Source: Madurella fahalii
Lineage: Eukaryota > Ascomycota > Sordariomycetes > Sordariales
Direction: 5' to 3'
DNA: 64,000 bases
Assembly (NCBI GenBank): GCA_029876055.1
Contig: CM056878.1
Span: 2,170,001 to 2,234,000 of the forward strand
Of the stretch, positions 10,093-21,376 are shown piece after piece. Every line of letters begins with the position of its first letter. Within the stretch, counting starts at the first letter, position 1. A program made the position numbers and the translations under genes. A model generated the notes under the pieces. It saw nothing but the letters and a program-made list of their open reading frames with translations, ran no database searches and was not told where the DNA came from.

Positions 10093-13000
10093 AATGCGCG
10101 AAAGCCGCAATTGGCGGTCGAGGCCCGAAGACGCTTCGTCTTCTTGCGGCGCTGGGTCGAGCCTCGAACGGAGAAGATGGCAACCACCGACTATTGCTGA
10201 TGAGCCGGATCGGACGTGGCGAGGCGAAGTGGAAAGAGGCCGGGTACTGGTCGGCGATGCAACCCAGTTGATGCGACCGTTGGACCAGGGAAATAGGGGA
10301 GGAACACAGTAGAAGAAAATTGAGTGTTAGGCGCTGCCTGCTGCGCGAAAAGGTCGTTTTGTTTTAAAGCTTAAGTGTTAATTCCCGAGGCCAGCCCGTG
10401 ACATAGGAAATCTGCACACTCAATTCAACCTGCTTGCGGTAGTTGGCCCGTCCGTGCGGTTGAGCTGTCGGCGTGCGGGAGCGCCGATGGCGGTTGGTCG
10501 TTGGTTGCCGTGGGCTGCCGGGCCTAAGCGGAGGACAACGGCCGAGAAACAATGGGTGAATGGGATTAAAGCTTTTGTTCGAACGAAACGAAACCGATCA
10601 AAGGATCCCCAGGTATCGATGTCTATCAAACAGGCACGACGAGCTGGTCGACAGGGTCGCGCGGTGATGGACGGAGGCTGCGACGCGGAATGTCTGAGAC
10701 GGCTGGCGGGAGCACTGCGGTCGGGTGCTGCAGCGCGACGATTACCTCTTGGGGGGGGTTTGGTTGATGGGATAAGAAGATGAGCGACGCGCCGTTGACA
10801 GAGACCTGGCAAACAGATCCAGGGAAGATGAAAGCTGTGAAATGGATCCCTCCTGCGACACTATCCAGAGAGAAGAGGAAAAGAAAATGGGGGAGACGAA
10901 AGAAGAGCCTTGGAAGAAGGATCGCAAAGAGGAGTGATCGATGCGAGGGGGGGGGGAGAAGAGCGGCGACCATGGGGGTTTAATGACTTTGGGCCTGGTC
11001 GGGGTCCTGGGAATCGCCCAGCCTGCCCACCCCACCTGGCAAGGAACGGCCCAAAGGGCCAATAACGCTGGCAGCAGCGGCCTCGGTGGGTCTCGCTCAA
11101 ATTCTCAATGGCACTCCAGAACGGCCAGCACGCAACCCACGCAAGGGCCTCCACACAGCATGGCCTCCTCATCCCATTCGCTGGCAAGGGCACGGTCGGG
11201 AGTGGCAGTACTGTGCTGGGACAGCGTAGCACTGGCCTGTTTGTTAGCGCGAGCCTAGTGCCAGGGTCCGGCGCACAACGGAGGTAATCCCAGCTCGAGC
11301 GTAAATTCCGCGGTTCAAAAGCATGAGCAGAGGATCGGGGAAATAGTCGACCAAGCAGGCCCTGAAAGTTTGTCCTTCATTGCACGCACTACACCAACTG
11401 CCGCTCATCCGTGCAGCCTCACATGGGGTCTAGCGACGACCCTGATGTTCTTTGAAGCCTGGCGCTAGCGATCAACGCAGAGGTGAGTTGTACAGCTATT
11501 GTACCGTTTTGGAGTGCTGCTCTGCGGGGGGGATCTCAGCAGCAGGCCAAGCAATGCCCCGACTCGAAAACTCTTCTCGGTTATAGGCTGCCCCTGCTGG
11601 AGAACCTGGATCCAATGGCCGACAAAATCGGCAGGGGCAGCGTGATTCTCTAACCGCAGAGCTGCCGCCATTGACCTGTGCATTGCTTGCTTGTTGCTCT
11701 CCACGTATCTCTCCCTATTTTCGCACTTGTCTGAACTACCTGATCACGAAATCTGCACTTCAGCACTGAGCCACACGTGGTGTCGGATGGAGGAATGATG
11801 CTGGTGGCGTGAGCGCAGCAAATCGCCTTCGAGAGAATATTACATACATAAATGGGCACTGCGGCGGATGGATCCGGGCATCAACCTGGGAGGTTCGGGA
11901 TGACGAGGAAGCGGCACACAGCTCGTACTGGCTTTCGGGTTCGCAGGTGGCGATGCGGCTCACGACATTCAAACGGCGTATTTTGGGGCGGATTATCTCG
12001 GCAAGCAAGTCATGTCTTCGGGGCCGGTGAGCGAAGTCGTCAGTTACTTTTGAAAGACCACTTGGCATCCGCCCGACCCTGAAGGTGTTGTCCTGTGATC
12101 ACACACATTTGCTCACATTCCGTCGCCCGCCCGGCGGCTCAAATCAACCGTTTATGACGCGTCCTCATGGTCCGGTAGGTGTATGCGCCGGCCGCTTCCT
12201 TGGCGGCGATTGGGCATTGGTTCGTCTGTGGCGCTTGCTCTCGTCTTCCCCAAGCCAATTGCTTCTTTGGGTTGAGTTACTGGGTCTCCTCAAAGCCAGA
12301 TGAGCTTCAGCGCGGGCTGCTGGCATGAAAAGCAATGGCTACTAGCGCTGCGCGATGCTGAAGCGCAAAGTTAAAGAGCCGAGTCGGTCCCTCTGCGGGT
12401 CTGAGTCGCTCTCACGGACCCACGAAATTTGCTATTCATAAGCAAGTATTTAGTGTCCCGCTACGATGCTACCAAGAGGGGTTCGTCCATGGCACAGCAA
12501 TCATTACGCATCCACATTCGCCGGACCAGGTACTGCCGATGTAGCGCTGTATCTGCATGGTGGCCGGCGGTGAGATGGCAAAGGCGGCGAGGGAAATACA
12601 CCACCTTGCTCGTGTGACCTCAAATCATTTTCGTATTTATGCTGTGGGCATGGCCGATTTAACGTAGTAACAGGTGCCCATCGACTGTAAAATTCAGTGC
12701 AATACTGAAGTTCATATGGATCATTTAAGCTGGCAGCCCCGTGGTATCCATTGAATTTTCCCTTGTGAAGCTGCGTGTTGGCCTTATCCGTCAACTCCTC
12801 AGTGTTCAACCCCTTCCGTGCTTTGAGGATCACGACAGCGCGATGGCGTGCTTCTCAGCAGCCAAAATCTACATCTCATCTTTTATCTCACGCCCAACAA
12901 CTCTCCGAGTATGTCTTAGCTCTCGGGTCGATCGCAAACTGGCTTAGGCATGACGAGATCGCTTCGGAGCTAGCATAGAGCGTCAAGAGCCATCGCTGCT

Positions 13001-16000
13001 TTAGTGTAGTTCAGCAACTAGCGAAGACACGGACAAGCCACACTCACCCGCTCGTATCCTACCTATCATCAGCTGGTTGTCCATGGCCACGTCTGTGCCG
13101 CGAACTCACACATCCTCCCACCCCCTTAGTCACTGCAGCGGGGCGGTGCCCAGCCACGGCCTTTTGAATCCCACCTGGTCAATTCTGAAACATGCTTCAG
13201 AAATAGCCCCAGCCGGCAGGGCACGGGGGGAGGGGTTGTTCTCTTCTGTTTTAGCGCTAACGCTAACTCCTTCCGGTCGTTGTCTCCACTTTCCGGTTGC
13301 CAAGAGAGGGCTAGGCTCGCAGCTGGGCGATAGAGGACCCCGCTTTTTCGCCAGGTGCGCACCCGGATAATGCTCCGCTTTGCCAGATCCCGTCTTTGGG
13401 AGAGCAGCCATCGGATGCTTTGCACCGATGCGCTGCCGTGCCCACGCACAGTCAGCCGCAGCCGCCCAACCGTTCAGCAATGCGCCAACGAGTCCAAATG
13501 ATCAATGCAGGGTGAGGCGCCAAAGAGGGCAGAGATTTAACGAACCGCGCTGCGTTACGTGGACCGCGGCAGGTTGAGGGTGCCGTAGTTCAGAAAGATC
13601 CCAAAGAAGTCGCTTCGGAAGAAACGGTACCTGCTTATCGCGCAATGATCTCAGCGATCGACAATCCTCCCCAGATACCCGTCCCCACAGAATGCGGCGA
13701 TGCTCCCTTCCTGACCAGGCATCATGTTTGCTGTTGCATCATCTTCCTCCATGCTTTTCGGCGGCACTGACCAAGTCAGGACCAAGGTAGGCAATAGTGT
13801 AAGGCAGCAAGGCACCTTCCCTTACCCGGGGGGACCTTGGTATACACGCCATCCCTCCTTTCTCACGGACAACTTGGGACCACGGGTGTATGTTAGGCCG
13901 TCGCACATACGCCACCCAGCATATGATCCTCACTAACGCCATCTCCCATGTGAGCCACTCCGGAGAAGGCTGTTGGTTCGCCCTGCAGGTGCTCGTGTAC
14001 GGGTTACTCGTATACTACTTCGAGTGGATGATGGACCTAGTATCCATGAAAGGCCCGGAATTATCCGCAGACTCGCTGCCGCCGAATGTACGGGTGCGGC
14101 GCGCTGTGTAAAAAGTGGGGGGTGTTGGGTAGGTTGGGTAGGTCACAATCACCAACATATTCTGAAACGAGCGGGCGAGCTGTGTCAAAAGCTTCTCTCC
14201 CCCATGGCGCAGCTGCCCTGACCGCTTTGGGCAAAAGAGCTCTGGACTGGGGATGAGTCCATATGTGAGGTTGTATTGTGCTGCCCCTGGGAAGCTAACT
14301 GGCTGTTGGTGCATTCGGGCATTGAGAGCAACGTGACGGCAAGGGCGGTAGTTAATGGATCATCCAGTTACTCTGGTGTTCTTTTGTTGTCACATATCCC
14401 AAGCATTCCCCTTCCCCCCACCTATATTGGGGGTAGGCATTGCAGGAACTACATGGAGCTCCGCGCAGTACCAAACGGCTTCAATGTTGTTCCATCCCAC
14501 TGCATGCAAGGCCAGAGGGGCACATCGAGCCCACCAAGACCAGCGAGTTGCAGACCCCTTTCCAATCTCGACAGGTTAGGCATGCGGGTCAGCATGTGCC
14601 TTGTCAAGAGCTTGGGTTCTGGTCGACGGGGTGGGAGAAGACGTCTCCAGCCGAGTTACTTCAACTTGTGTTTGCACAATGCGCAGCCGCCGACGCGGTC
14701 AGCTACAGCAAAAACAGGCAATGCTATCCCCAACCAGTCCCGCCAATCACCGATAGCCACCTGTGTCTCCTGTTCTGGAACCCAACCTCGTTAAAGTCCC
14801 ATCACGCAACGCCCGACAAAGAACCGCAAGAAACACTCAGAGTCAGGACAGCGGGTGTTCGGGCCCTGTGCGGAAAGCATATTGACTGGGATAACAAGAC
14901 CCAGAAGCTGAGCCCAGTTGATTGTGTCGGTCCGAATCATGTCCGTCCTACGTGATGGGGGGCGGCGCTGGCCCGCTGGCTGACATGAACGTTTGTATGT
15001 TTTTGTACTGCGCCACGAGCAGAAAGTGAGGTGCGGACCTCTGCGGCCCTCCACCAGTGGGGCCCGGATGGCCGAGCCCAGTGCGATCTTGCTGGCTTCA
15101 TAGATGAAAAAGAGTGATTTCACATCTTTGGGCGATCTCGAAGCCAAGCTTTTTAGCCCCCGCGCCTTTCCGTTGCGCGGTGCATCCCGTGGTGTCCGCC
15201 AGCGCTACGCATATGTACTGTACGGATTGAGATCAGATCTGCTGGCTGGAAATGCTGCGGGTGGGTGATGTCTCTCTCCCCCGCGAATGGGCCGTTCAGA
15301 ACTCTTCAGGGCTCTGATTGGCGCCCTCGGACGTTTGTGATTGGTGCCTCGCCCAAAGAGCGGGCGTGGGATGACGGTTCGCAGCCAAGAATAGTAGCGA
15401 ACGGTCGAAGAAAACGGCCGCGGCGAGAGAGCTTACAGAACAACAAATGGCCTGCCCTATCATGTCCACTCAGATCCCGCCGCTGTGCAATCCGAGCAGG
15501 ATTATCTGGCTGCCAGCGAGCGCTCGGCTCGATATCCGCTGGGGCAGGGCGGCAAGATGCGAACGGGGTCAACATCCCGTCCCAATGCAGGTACGGACTA
15601 GAGATCTGCCTCATGCAGGGAGAGATCTGTGTGCGCCAGTGCGATCATGCTGAAAAATCCTGCTCAGGTGATAGGTGCCCTGACGAGAGTTATTCCTCGG
15701 CTGCGGAGCAATGTCTAGTTCCGTAGTGTGGGCGGCCACGCTTAGGTGAGGTGGTTGGGAAGGAAAGGCTGGGCCTCTTATCACCTATTGTTAGCAACAA
15801 ACGGTTACTTTGCGGTCAGCCCATGGAGCACAATCCCGAGCCATGAGCGGCAACAAGCCTCTTACCTTTGCACGCGCATATGTAAAAAGCGTAATCGACG
15901 GTGCTTCTAAGATGCGAAAACCGCCTGTCGGCATATTTCCTACCCCCAAAGGCCGTCATCGAGGTCTCATCGCACTGCTGGGCAGCAAAGTGCCAAGGGA

Positions 16001-18815
16001 GATCCGAAACACAACGTAAGGAGCTTTGGTACGGTCGAATATCGAAACAAATTGAGCGATTGCGCTGTGGGCGCAGACGGTCACGTCGAGGGTGACAACC
16101 TCTCCCCGTTCTGGACATGCTGAGCCTGCAGCTTCGATTGGTGTCCCTGGCAGGATGCATATGCCAGGGTGCTCGTCCGTTCAACCCTAACAGAGCAACG
16201 GATGGGAAATGTAGCTTGCAATGTAACCGTCTGCAGGAACATCCAGGTTTGTCTTCGCAAAGCACGGGCGATGCTCGGTCACATAAGCCGGCTGGTTCCT
16301 CGGGGTTGCCGCAAGTGGGAACGGTTGATTTCCGATTCTGCCGAGATTGTGTCGGCGCAGACTCCGAAACAGGCGCCGCTGTGCTTGATGATGGGGCCTC
16401 AGGGGTTAGCGAACCACATGAAACTTGACAAGAATGTTACAGGTTCTTCCAGAAGAATTGCGTAGCGGGAGATAAGTGCCATTTTCCGAACAGCATGCAG
16501 CTCAACACGGGGGAAGCACTCGAATTGGGATGACATGATATGCCAGTCGAGCCGACGAGCTAGGGACGGCACCGGTTCCAGGGTCTGAACAGAGCAGAGC
16601 AGCCCGGTAAACTCGCGATCGGTTTGGGATAGATTGACGAGCCATCGGCTCACCACACAGCGCAGTAGGCATGCCTCTCGCAGTTTCGTTCCCAAGCTCT
16701 ACACTGCACAGAGCGGCTCATTCCGACAAGGCATGGACCACGGCTCGGCTGCTAAAGTCAGGCACAAGGAAAGACGCAACTGTGATAACCTCGTGAATGG
16801 GAGTTTTGAATTGCCCCACTCATCACTGAGGTGCCTTGCAAGTTCCTGTCGTTGTTTCACAGGGCTGACCTCGTCCAATGGGCCTCCAGGCCCTTGCAGG
16901 TTGGTGCCTTGCTGGGGGCGGTCGGATCAACTGGGCGAGCCCAATAACAGCCAGCTGCATTTTCGTCACGCATTCCCTCGCAAGAAGCCTCTTTCAACGT
17001 CCCTGCATCACAGACCGGCATCGTTCGCTTTCGGTCCTGCCATGCCACTCCTCATGTCAGCCACCGTGCTCAGCTCGCTTCCCCCCCACTTCCCTCGAGG
17101 TCCCGAGGCCCGCGCGCATTGTCTGCGCGGGCCCAAATCATCGGGACCCCGCAGTGGCCTTCGGGCGCGCTCGCCTGAAGCCCGTGCAGACCTTGCCCAA
17201 TGCTCGCACCGAGAACCACAACACACACCGGGTTGGCTCCTGGTCTCGATTTTGCCTTTGAGTACTGCCTAGCACAGGGGTTCATTCTTCGTGTCCTAGT
17301 AGTACAGGACGCACCGACTCAACATGCCCGTCATTGAAAACGGGGTGGCGCAACAATCCGCCCTTGGGTCCGGGATCCTGGCTAATAAGCATGGCAAACG
17401 CTCTTTGTGTTCGCCCCTCTCCCCGACTCGGATCAACCTTCAGCCAGGTGTTGTTCTCCCGCGCCTGCCTCGTCGTACATGTTTACTCGACCCCCAGGAG
17501 CCGCACCCTTTTCAGCAGCCGCTGGATAAGCGGAGATCGACTATCTGAAACCAGATGGAGCTGGGAGTCATGACGACTCTGCTGCTGCAATGTGGGTGAT
17601 TAGCACCATCCCTGCTCGCGCTGCATGACCCAGGGGCACGAAGCTCGACCTCGGACGCTCGGACGGAGGAATGACCAGCAGCGTCGATACCAACAACGCC
17701 AAGGTCAAGGGTCAGTGGCCTTAGATGACCGTGCGGTCTAGTGTAGCCTCGCCCCATGCTCGACCCCTGAGCGATGCCATGTCCCTAGCTGTCGCCTTCC
17801 GACCGGGCCACTCCGGTTCTCGGCAAGGAAGGCATGAATCCCTTGCATCGTCCATGTCTACGACCATGACCATTACGGTGCATTGCACGACTTCGTCAAG
17901 CGCGGGCGGTGGCCGGAAGCAAGATTTTTGAGACCGCCCTAGACTTTCACAGATCCGGTGTCGTCGATGTCGTAGGCCATGCCCATAGTGCCCGAAGAAA
18001 GGCCACCCGAATGAGATCTGCCTTGCCCTTGTCGTTTGTCCGGCCACGCAGTGTAGTTCGCGGTTCACGGCCGACCTCCAGTCCGTTTTCCATCCTACCG
18101 CCCTCTCCACTACTCCCCTATTCTACGTGTGACTTGCGTACTACTAGGCGTGCTACGCATTAGGCTTCTTCAAACAACCAAACACGAGGTGAGAAGCTTG
18201 TCGGTACAAAACAGGAAGAGAGAGGAATGGGCTGCCGGCTGAAAGCCATCTCCTCTGGGACCAACCGCCGTGTTTTGGTTACCCCTGAAAGCCTGGGCCC
18301 TTGTCAACGTTGTACTCGGCAACCTCTTCGAGAAAGAAAGAATAAGAAAAATTTGAAAAATTGGCAGCATCTATCCATGGCAATCAAAACAGTTGTCGAG
18401 GACCTGGCCATTACAGGCCGTTGTATGACAAGGAACGCACCGTGCTCCGACCTGTCGGAAATGTTTCCGCCATGGTGCTGCTGTGCGAAAAGGAGATCAC
18501 GAACCCGTGGGGTCGATTTGGGGAGGATGGATAGGAACGGAGGTACAGGTGGGAGAAGAAGGTAGATGCCAATGACTGAGAGGTGTCAGGAAGCGAAGAA
18601 ACGGGTCGCACTGCTGCGCACTACATAGCCCCACGTAGTGTTCCCGCTTGGTAGCTTCTGCCTTTCTGAATCGTGTTATTCGTTCGATTAGAGAGTATCA
18701 ACCCCGACCAACTTGGAGCGGGAGCGGAGTTTCACAGCAAGATCCCGCACCGCATCACAAATTCTTGTCTGATCATTCCACCACAGCGCCCAAAAGAAGA
18801 CACACAAAAAAATGC
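10093..18815. other. Long gene-poor region upstream of STE12
   Basis: About 8.7 kb separates the STE12 start from the NOC3 stop. Many open frames of 60-210 codons occur on both strands, but none shows a recognisable domain, a consistent splice model or protein-like composition. No tRNA box pair, terminal repeat or long tandem array was seen. It probably holds the STE12 promoter and a long 5' leader, with room for non-coding transcripts or an unrecognised lineage-specific gene. Confidence 0.45.
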
Positions 18816-20867
18816 CTAGATCCCCCTGAGCTCCTTCTCCATCAGCTTCAATTCCTCTCTCACTTTGGGACAGTAGTGCTTCCTAAGGATCTCGCCCTCC
18901 CAAATCGTAGTTGTAAACGGGTTGCTCCCCTCGACCGTCTCGCTGAGCGGCTTGAACGTCCCGTCACCTTTCCTCTCTTCAGTGTTCCACAGCGCGCTCA
19001 CCTTTCTCCCGTGCGTGTGCACCACGTCGTACAGCAACCCGAGCACCGCCTGGCAAGATTTCTCGGGCATCTGCAGTGCCACCGACATGAGCTGCTTGGT
19101 AAAGGCCGCGAGACGTAACGGGGGCACCGAGCGGATGTTCCAGGGCGGGAGGAGCACGCCGCTGAGGCAACGCATGAGGAGGACGGTGGTCGTCTGGAGA
19201 TTGATCTTGTTGTTTCTCCGGTTTTCCAGGAAAGAGGTGGGGTCGTTTGGGTCGACGAGATGTAGGGATTTCGCGCCCAGTTCGAGGTCTGGGTTGATGG
19301 AGAGACTGAGGAGGCTGCGGTAAAGGTTGGTGATGAAGAAGGAGAGGTCGAGGTGCAAGTCGCTGCGGGCGTTGTGCGCGTCCTGGCCTTCGAGGAGCGC
19401 GAACGCCGTGACAGTGCAGAGGAGGGCTTCTCTAGTGGTGTCGCGGACGACCGAGAGGCCGTCCTCGTCTTGGTTGTCGCCGTTTGCATCGTCTACGGCC
19501 GCATCTTCGGCACTGTAGCTGTCGCAGATGAGGTCTTTGAGGGCTTCGAGTAGGTCGCCGAAGAAATCCTGGTTGATGAGGTGTGCGTACTTGGCGAGGC
19601 CTTCGAGGACGGCTCCCATGAGGTGCGGCGTGCGCTGCTTCAGTATCCGGAAGTAGGTGGCAAACACCATCTTCAGGGTTTCTGACTGCATTCGCTCCCT
19701 TTCCTCGTGGCTGACGGTTGCGTCGGCCTGGGCCATTACCTTCTCGGCTGCTTTTTGCTCCTTGAGGAGCTTCCGTTCCCGTTTGGTGCGGAACTCTCTT
19801 TTTGCTTTAGGCTTCTTGCCGGACGGCTCATCGCCGGGGCGGTTTACCTTGTCCTGCGAAGCTTTGCCAGAAAATTCGGACAGCAGCCGCAAGTGCAAGA
19901 ACATGTTCAGAACGCTCTCGTCAATCCGGTACTCGCGCGCCTTCATCATCTTTGTGAGCAAGGAGACTGCTTCCATAGAGGCGTTCCCCTCCTCATCCTC
20001 CCTAAACAGCGTCTCCAGAGCTTGCCGGCACTTTGCAAAGTCCGCATCCAGTTTGCGGGTGCTCAGCTTCCTAACCAAGATCCTCAGGAGGTCGCCGCGG
20101 AAATTGAAATGCGGCACCGCGTTCACTAGGGTACAAGCGCATGTGAGGGCAATGCTGCAGATTGGCTGCCCGCCTTTGCGAGTCTCTGTAGGCGGTGACG
20201 TGGCATGTTTCGCGAGGCTCTTGATGTAGCCGTGATAGCCAGAAACCAGGGCCTGCTCATATGTCCGCAACCGCCTGACTTCCTTCGAGAGCTTCTCCCC
20301 AGCAGCCTCTTCCGACGCGGGTCGTATCCGGTAGCCGGGAATAACATCTTTGTAAACTGTCATCTGGGTGACGAGGCAGAGCTTCTGGATGGAGAGAATC
20401 GGCGACTCGCCGAGCCGTGCCAACGCCTTGAATGCACCAGGGTGCTCCTCAGGGTCTTCGTTCAGTTGTGTTGCGATCTTGGCCAGCTCTTCCTGAGCCC
20501 TCCGAATTTGCTCACGCTCGGGGATCTTTGGCGCCTCTGGCGCAGTGACTTCGGGCTCCTCGTCGAGACGCCCTTCGTCTCCCTCACTCTCAAGCCAATC
20601 GGCGTCGCTCGCCACCGATGCGGTATCATCTTGGGCTACCCATGCTCCTCCGGCCGTCTTTATGGGGAGCCTGCCGCCTTCGTTGTTCTTCTTTTTAGCA
20701 TCCTTCTTCTTGCCTTTCCTGGTTCTCGATTCGTAGTCCTGTTCGAGGTTCCATGTGGCGGCGCTTTTGAAGAAGGCCTTTTGGATCTTGGTGTCATGAC
20801 CGGCCGATTCGTGCCCATCCTCGCGAGGCGGCGTCACTCTCCGTCGTTTAGAAGGACGGGAAGCCAT
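18816..20867 (-). CDS. NOC3: Nucleolar complex protein 3 (Noc3)
   Basis: Noc3 pairs with Noc2 to move pre-60S particles from nucleolus to nucleoplasm, and in yeast also takes part in replication licensing. The gene is a single uninterrupted frame of 683 aa, close to the yeast length of about 660, starting with ATG at 20867 (MASRPSKRRRVTPP). The N-terminus is basic and nuclear-targeted, followed by an acidic linker around residues 90-115. The NOC3p domain spans about 120-300 (EEHPGAFKALARLGESPILS, TYEQALVSGYHGYIKSL, VPHFNFRGDLL). A Lys-rich coil at about 350-390 (REFRTKRERKLLKEQKAAEK) precedes the CBF/Mak21-type helical domain at about 400-620. It is divergent from UTP10, with 509 bp between start codons. 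Confidence 0.95.
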   Translation of the reverse strand: MASRPSKRRRVTPPREDGHESAGHDTKIQKAFFKSAATWNLEQDYESRTRKGKKKDAKKKNNEGGRLPIKTAGGAWVAQDDTASVASDADWLESEGDEGRLDEEPEVTAPEAPKIPEREQIRRAQEELAKIATQLNEDPEEHPGAFKALARLGESPILSIQKLCLVTQMTVYKDVIPGYRIRPASEEAAGEKLSKEVRRLRTYEQALVSGYHGYIKSLAKHATSPPTETRKGGQPICSIALTCACTLVNAVPHFNFRGDLLRILVRKLSTRKLDADFAKCRQALETLFREDEEGNASMEAVSLLTKMMKAREYRIDESVLNMFLHLRLLSEFSGKASQDKVNRPGDEPSGKKPKAKREFRTKRERKLLKEQKAAEKVMAQADATVSHEERERMQSETLKMVFATYFRILKQRTPHLMGAVLEGLAKYAHLINQDFFGDLLEALKDLICDSYSAEDAAVDDANGDNQDEDGLSVVRDTTREALLCTVTAFALLEGQDAHNARSDLHLDLSFFITNLYRSLLSLSINPDLELGAKSLHLVDPNDPTSFLENRRNNKINLQTTTVLLMRCLSGVLLPPWNIRSVPPLRLAAFTKQLMSVALQMPEKSCQAVLGLLYDVVHTHGRKVSALWNTEERKGDGTFKPLSETVEGSNPFTTTIWEGEILRKHYCPKVREELKLMEKELRGI

Positions 20868-21376
20868 TGAGGCGTATCTGCAGCAGTCCGGTGGAGTGGT
20901 GTGCTTTGGGCTGCTGTCCCTCTCGATCTTGGAATTTTTTTTGGGGAGAGCAGCAGCCCACCAAATGCAGGCTTATCGGACGTCGCTGATTGGTTTAAGC
21001 TTCCTTATCGGTCTCCGCCAGCCCAAAAATTTCTGGAGCTGAGAGGGACGTCGGTGGGACAGCCGCCGAGATATGCTGCAGTTTTCCGATTAGAAAGAAA
21101 AAAGAAGAAAAAAAAAAAATTCGTATTTACTTGCGACACACGACTGCCCCTCAACCACCCTGTAGGTTGGTCGGTTTGTGGCCGAACGCACTGGCGCTAC
21201 ATCTTTGGCAGTCTACCTTCGCTGAGATTGTCGTGGACACTATTGCCTGCCACCTGGATCCCGGAAAAGGGCCTGTTAATTTGAATTACGAGGGCCGCAT
21301 ACTCTCCATGTTGACCCGGTGATCTCTGTCGCAAACGAAGCCCACTAAGGCTGTCCGGGGATAACATCCTCCTAGG
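20868..21376. promoter_or_regulatory. Bidirectional NOC3/UTP10 promoter
   Basis: A 509-bp spacer between two divergently transcribed ribosome-biogenesis genes. It contains an AAAAATTT octamer at 21025-21032, an AATTTTTTTT tract at about 20933-20942, and an A-rich tract ending in AATTCG near 21107-21123. No TATA box is evident, as is usual for such promoters. Confidence 0.55.
21025..21032 (+). promoter_or_regulatory. RRPE-like AAAAATTT motif between NOC3 and UTP10
   Basis: The octamer is an exact match to the yeast RRPE core and lies 158 bp from the NOC3 ATG and 345 bp from the UTP10 ATG. The same octamer, in opposite orientation, is present upstream of FAF1. Confidence 0.35.

Noticed and set aside
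16634..17272. 212-codon plus-strand frame in the STE12 upstream gap
   Set aside because: Low-complexity Ser/Pro/Arg composition, overlapping frames on both strands and no domain or splice consistency.
10093..18815. tRNA or 5S rRNA genes in the large gaps
   Set aside because: No GGTTCGANTCC-type B box with a paired A box, and no 5S-like sequence, was found on either strand by eye; a covariance-model scan would settle it.
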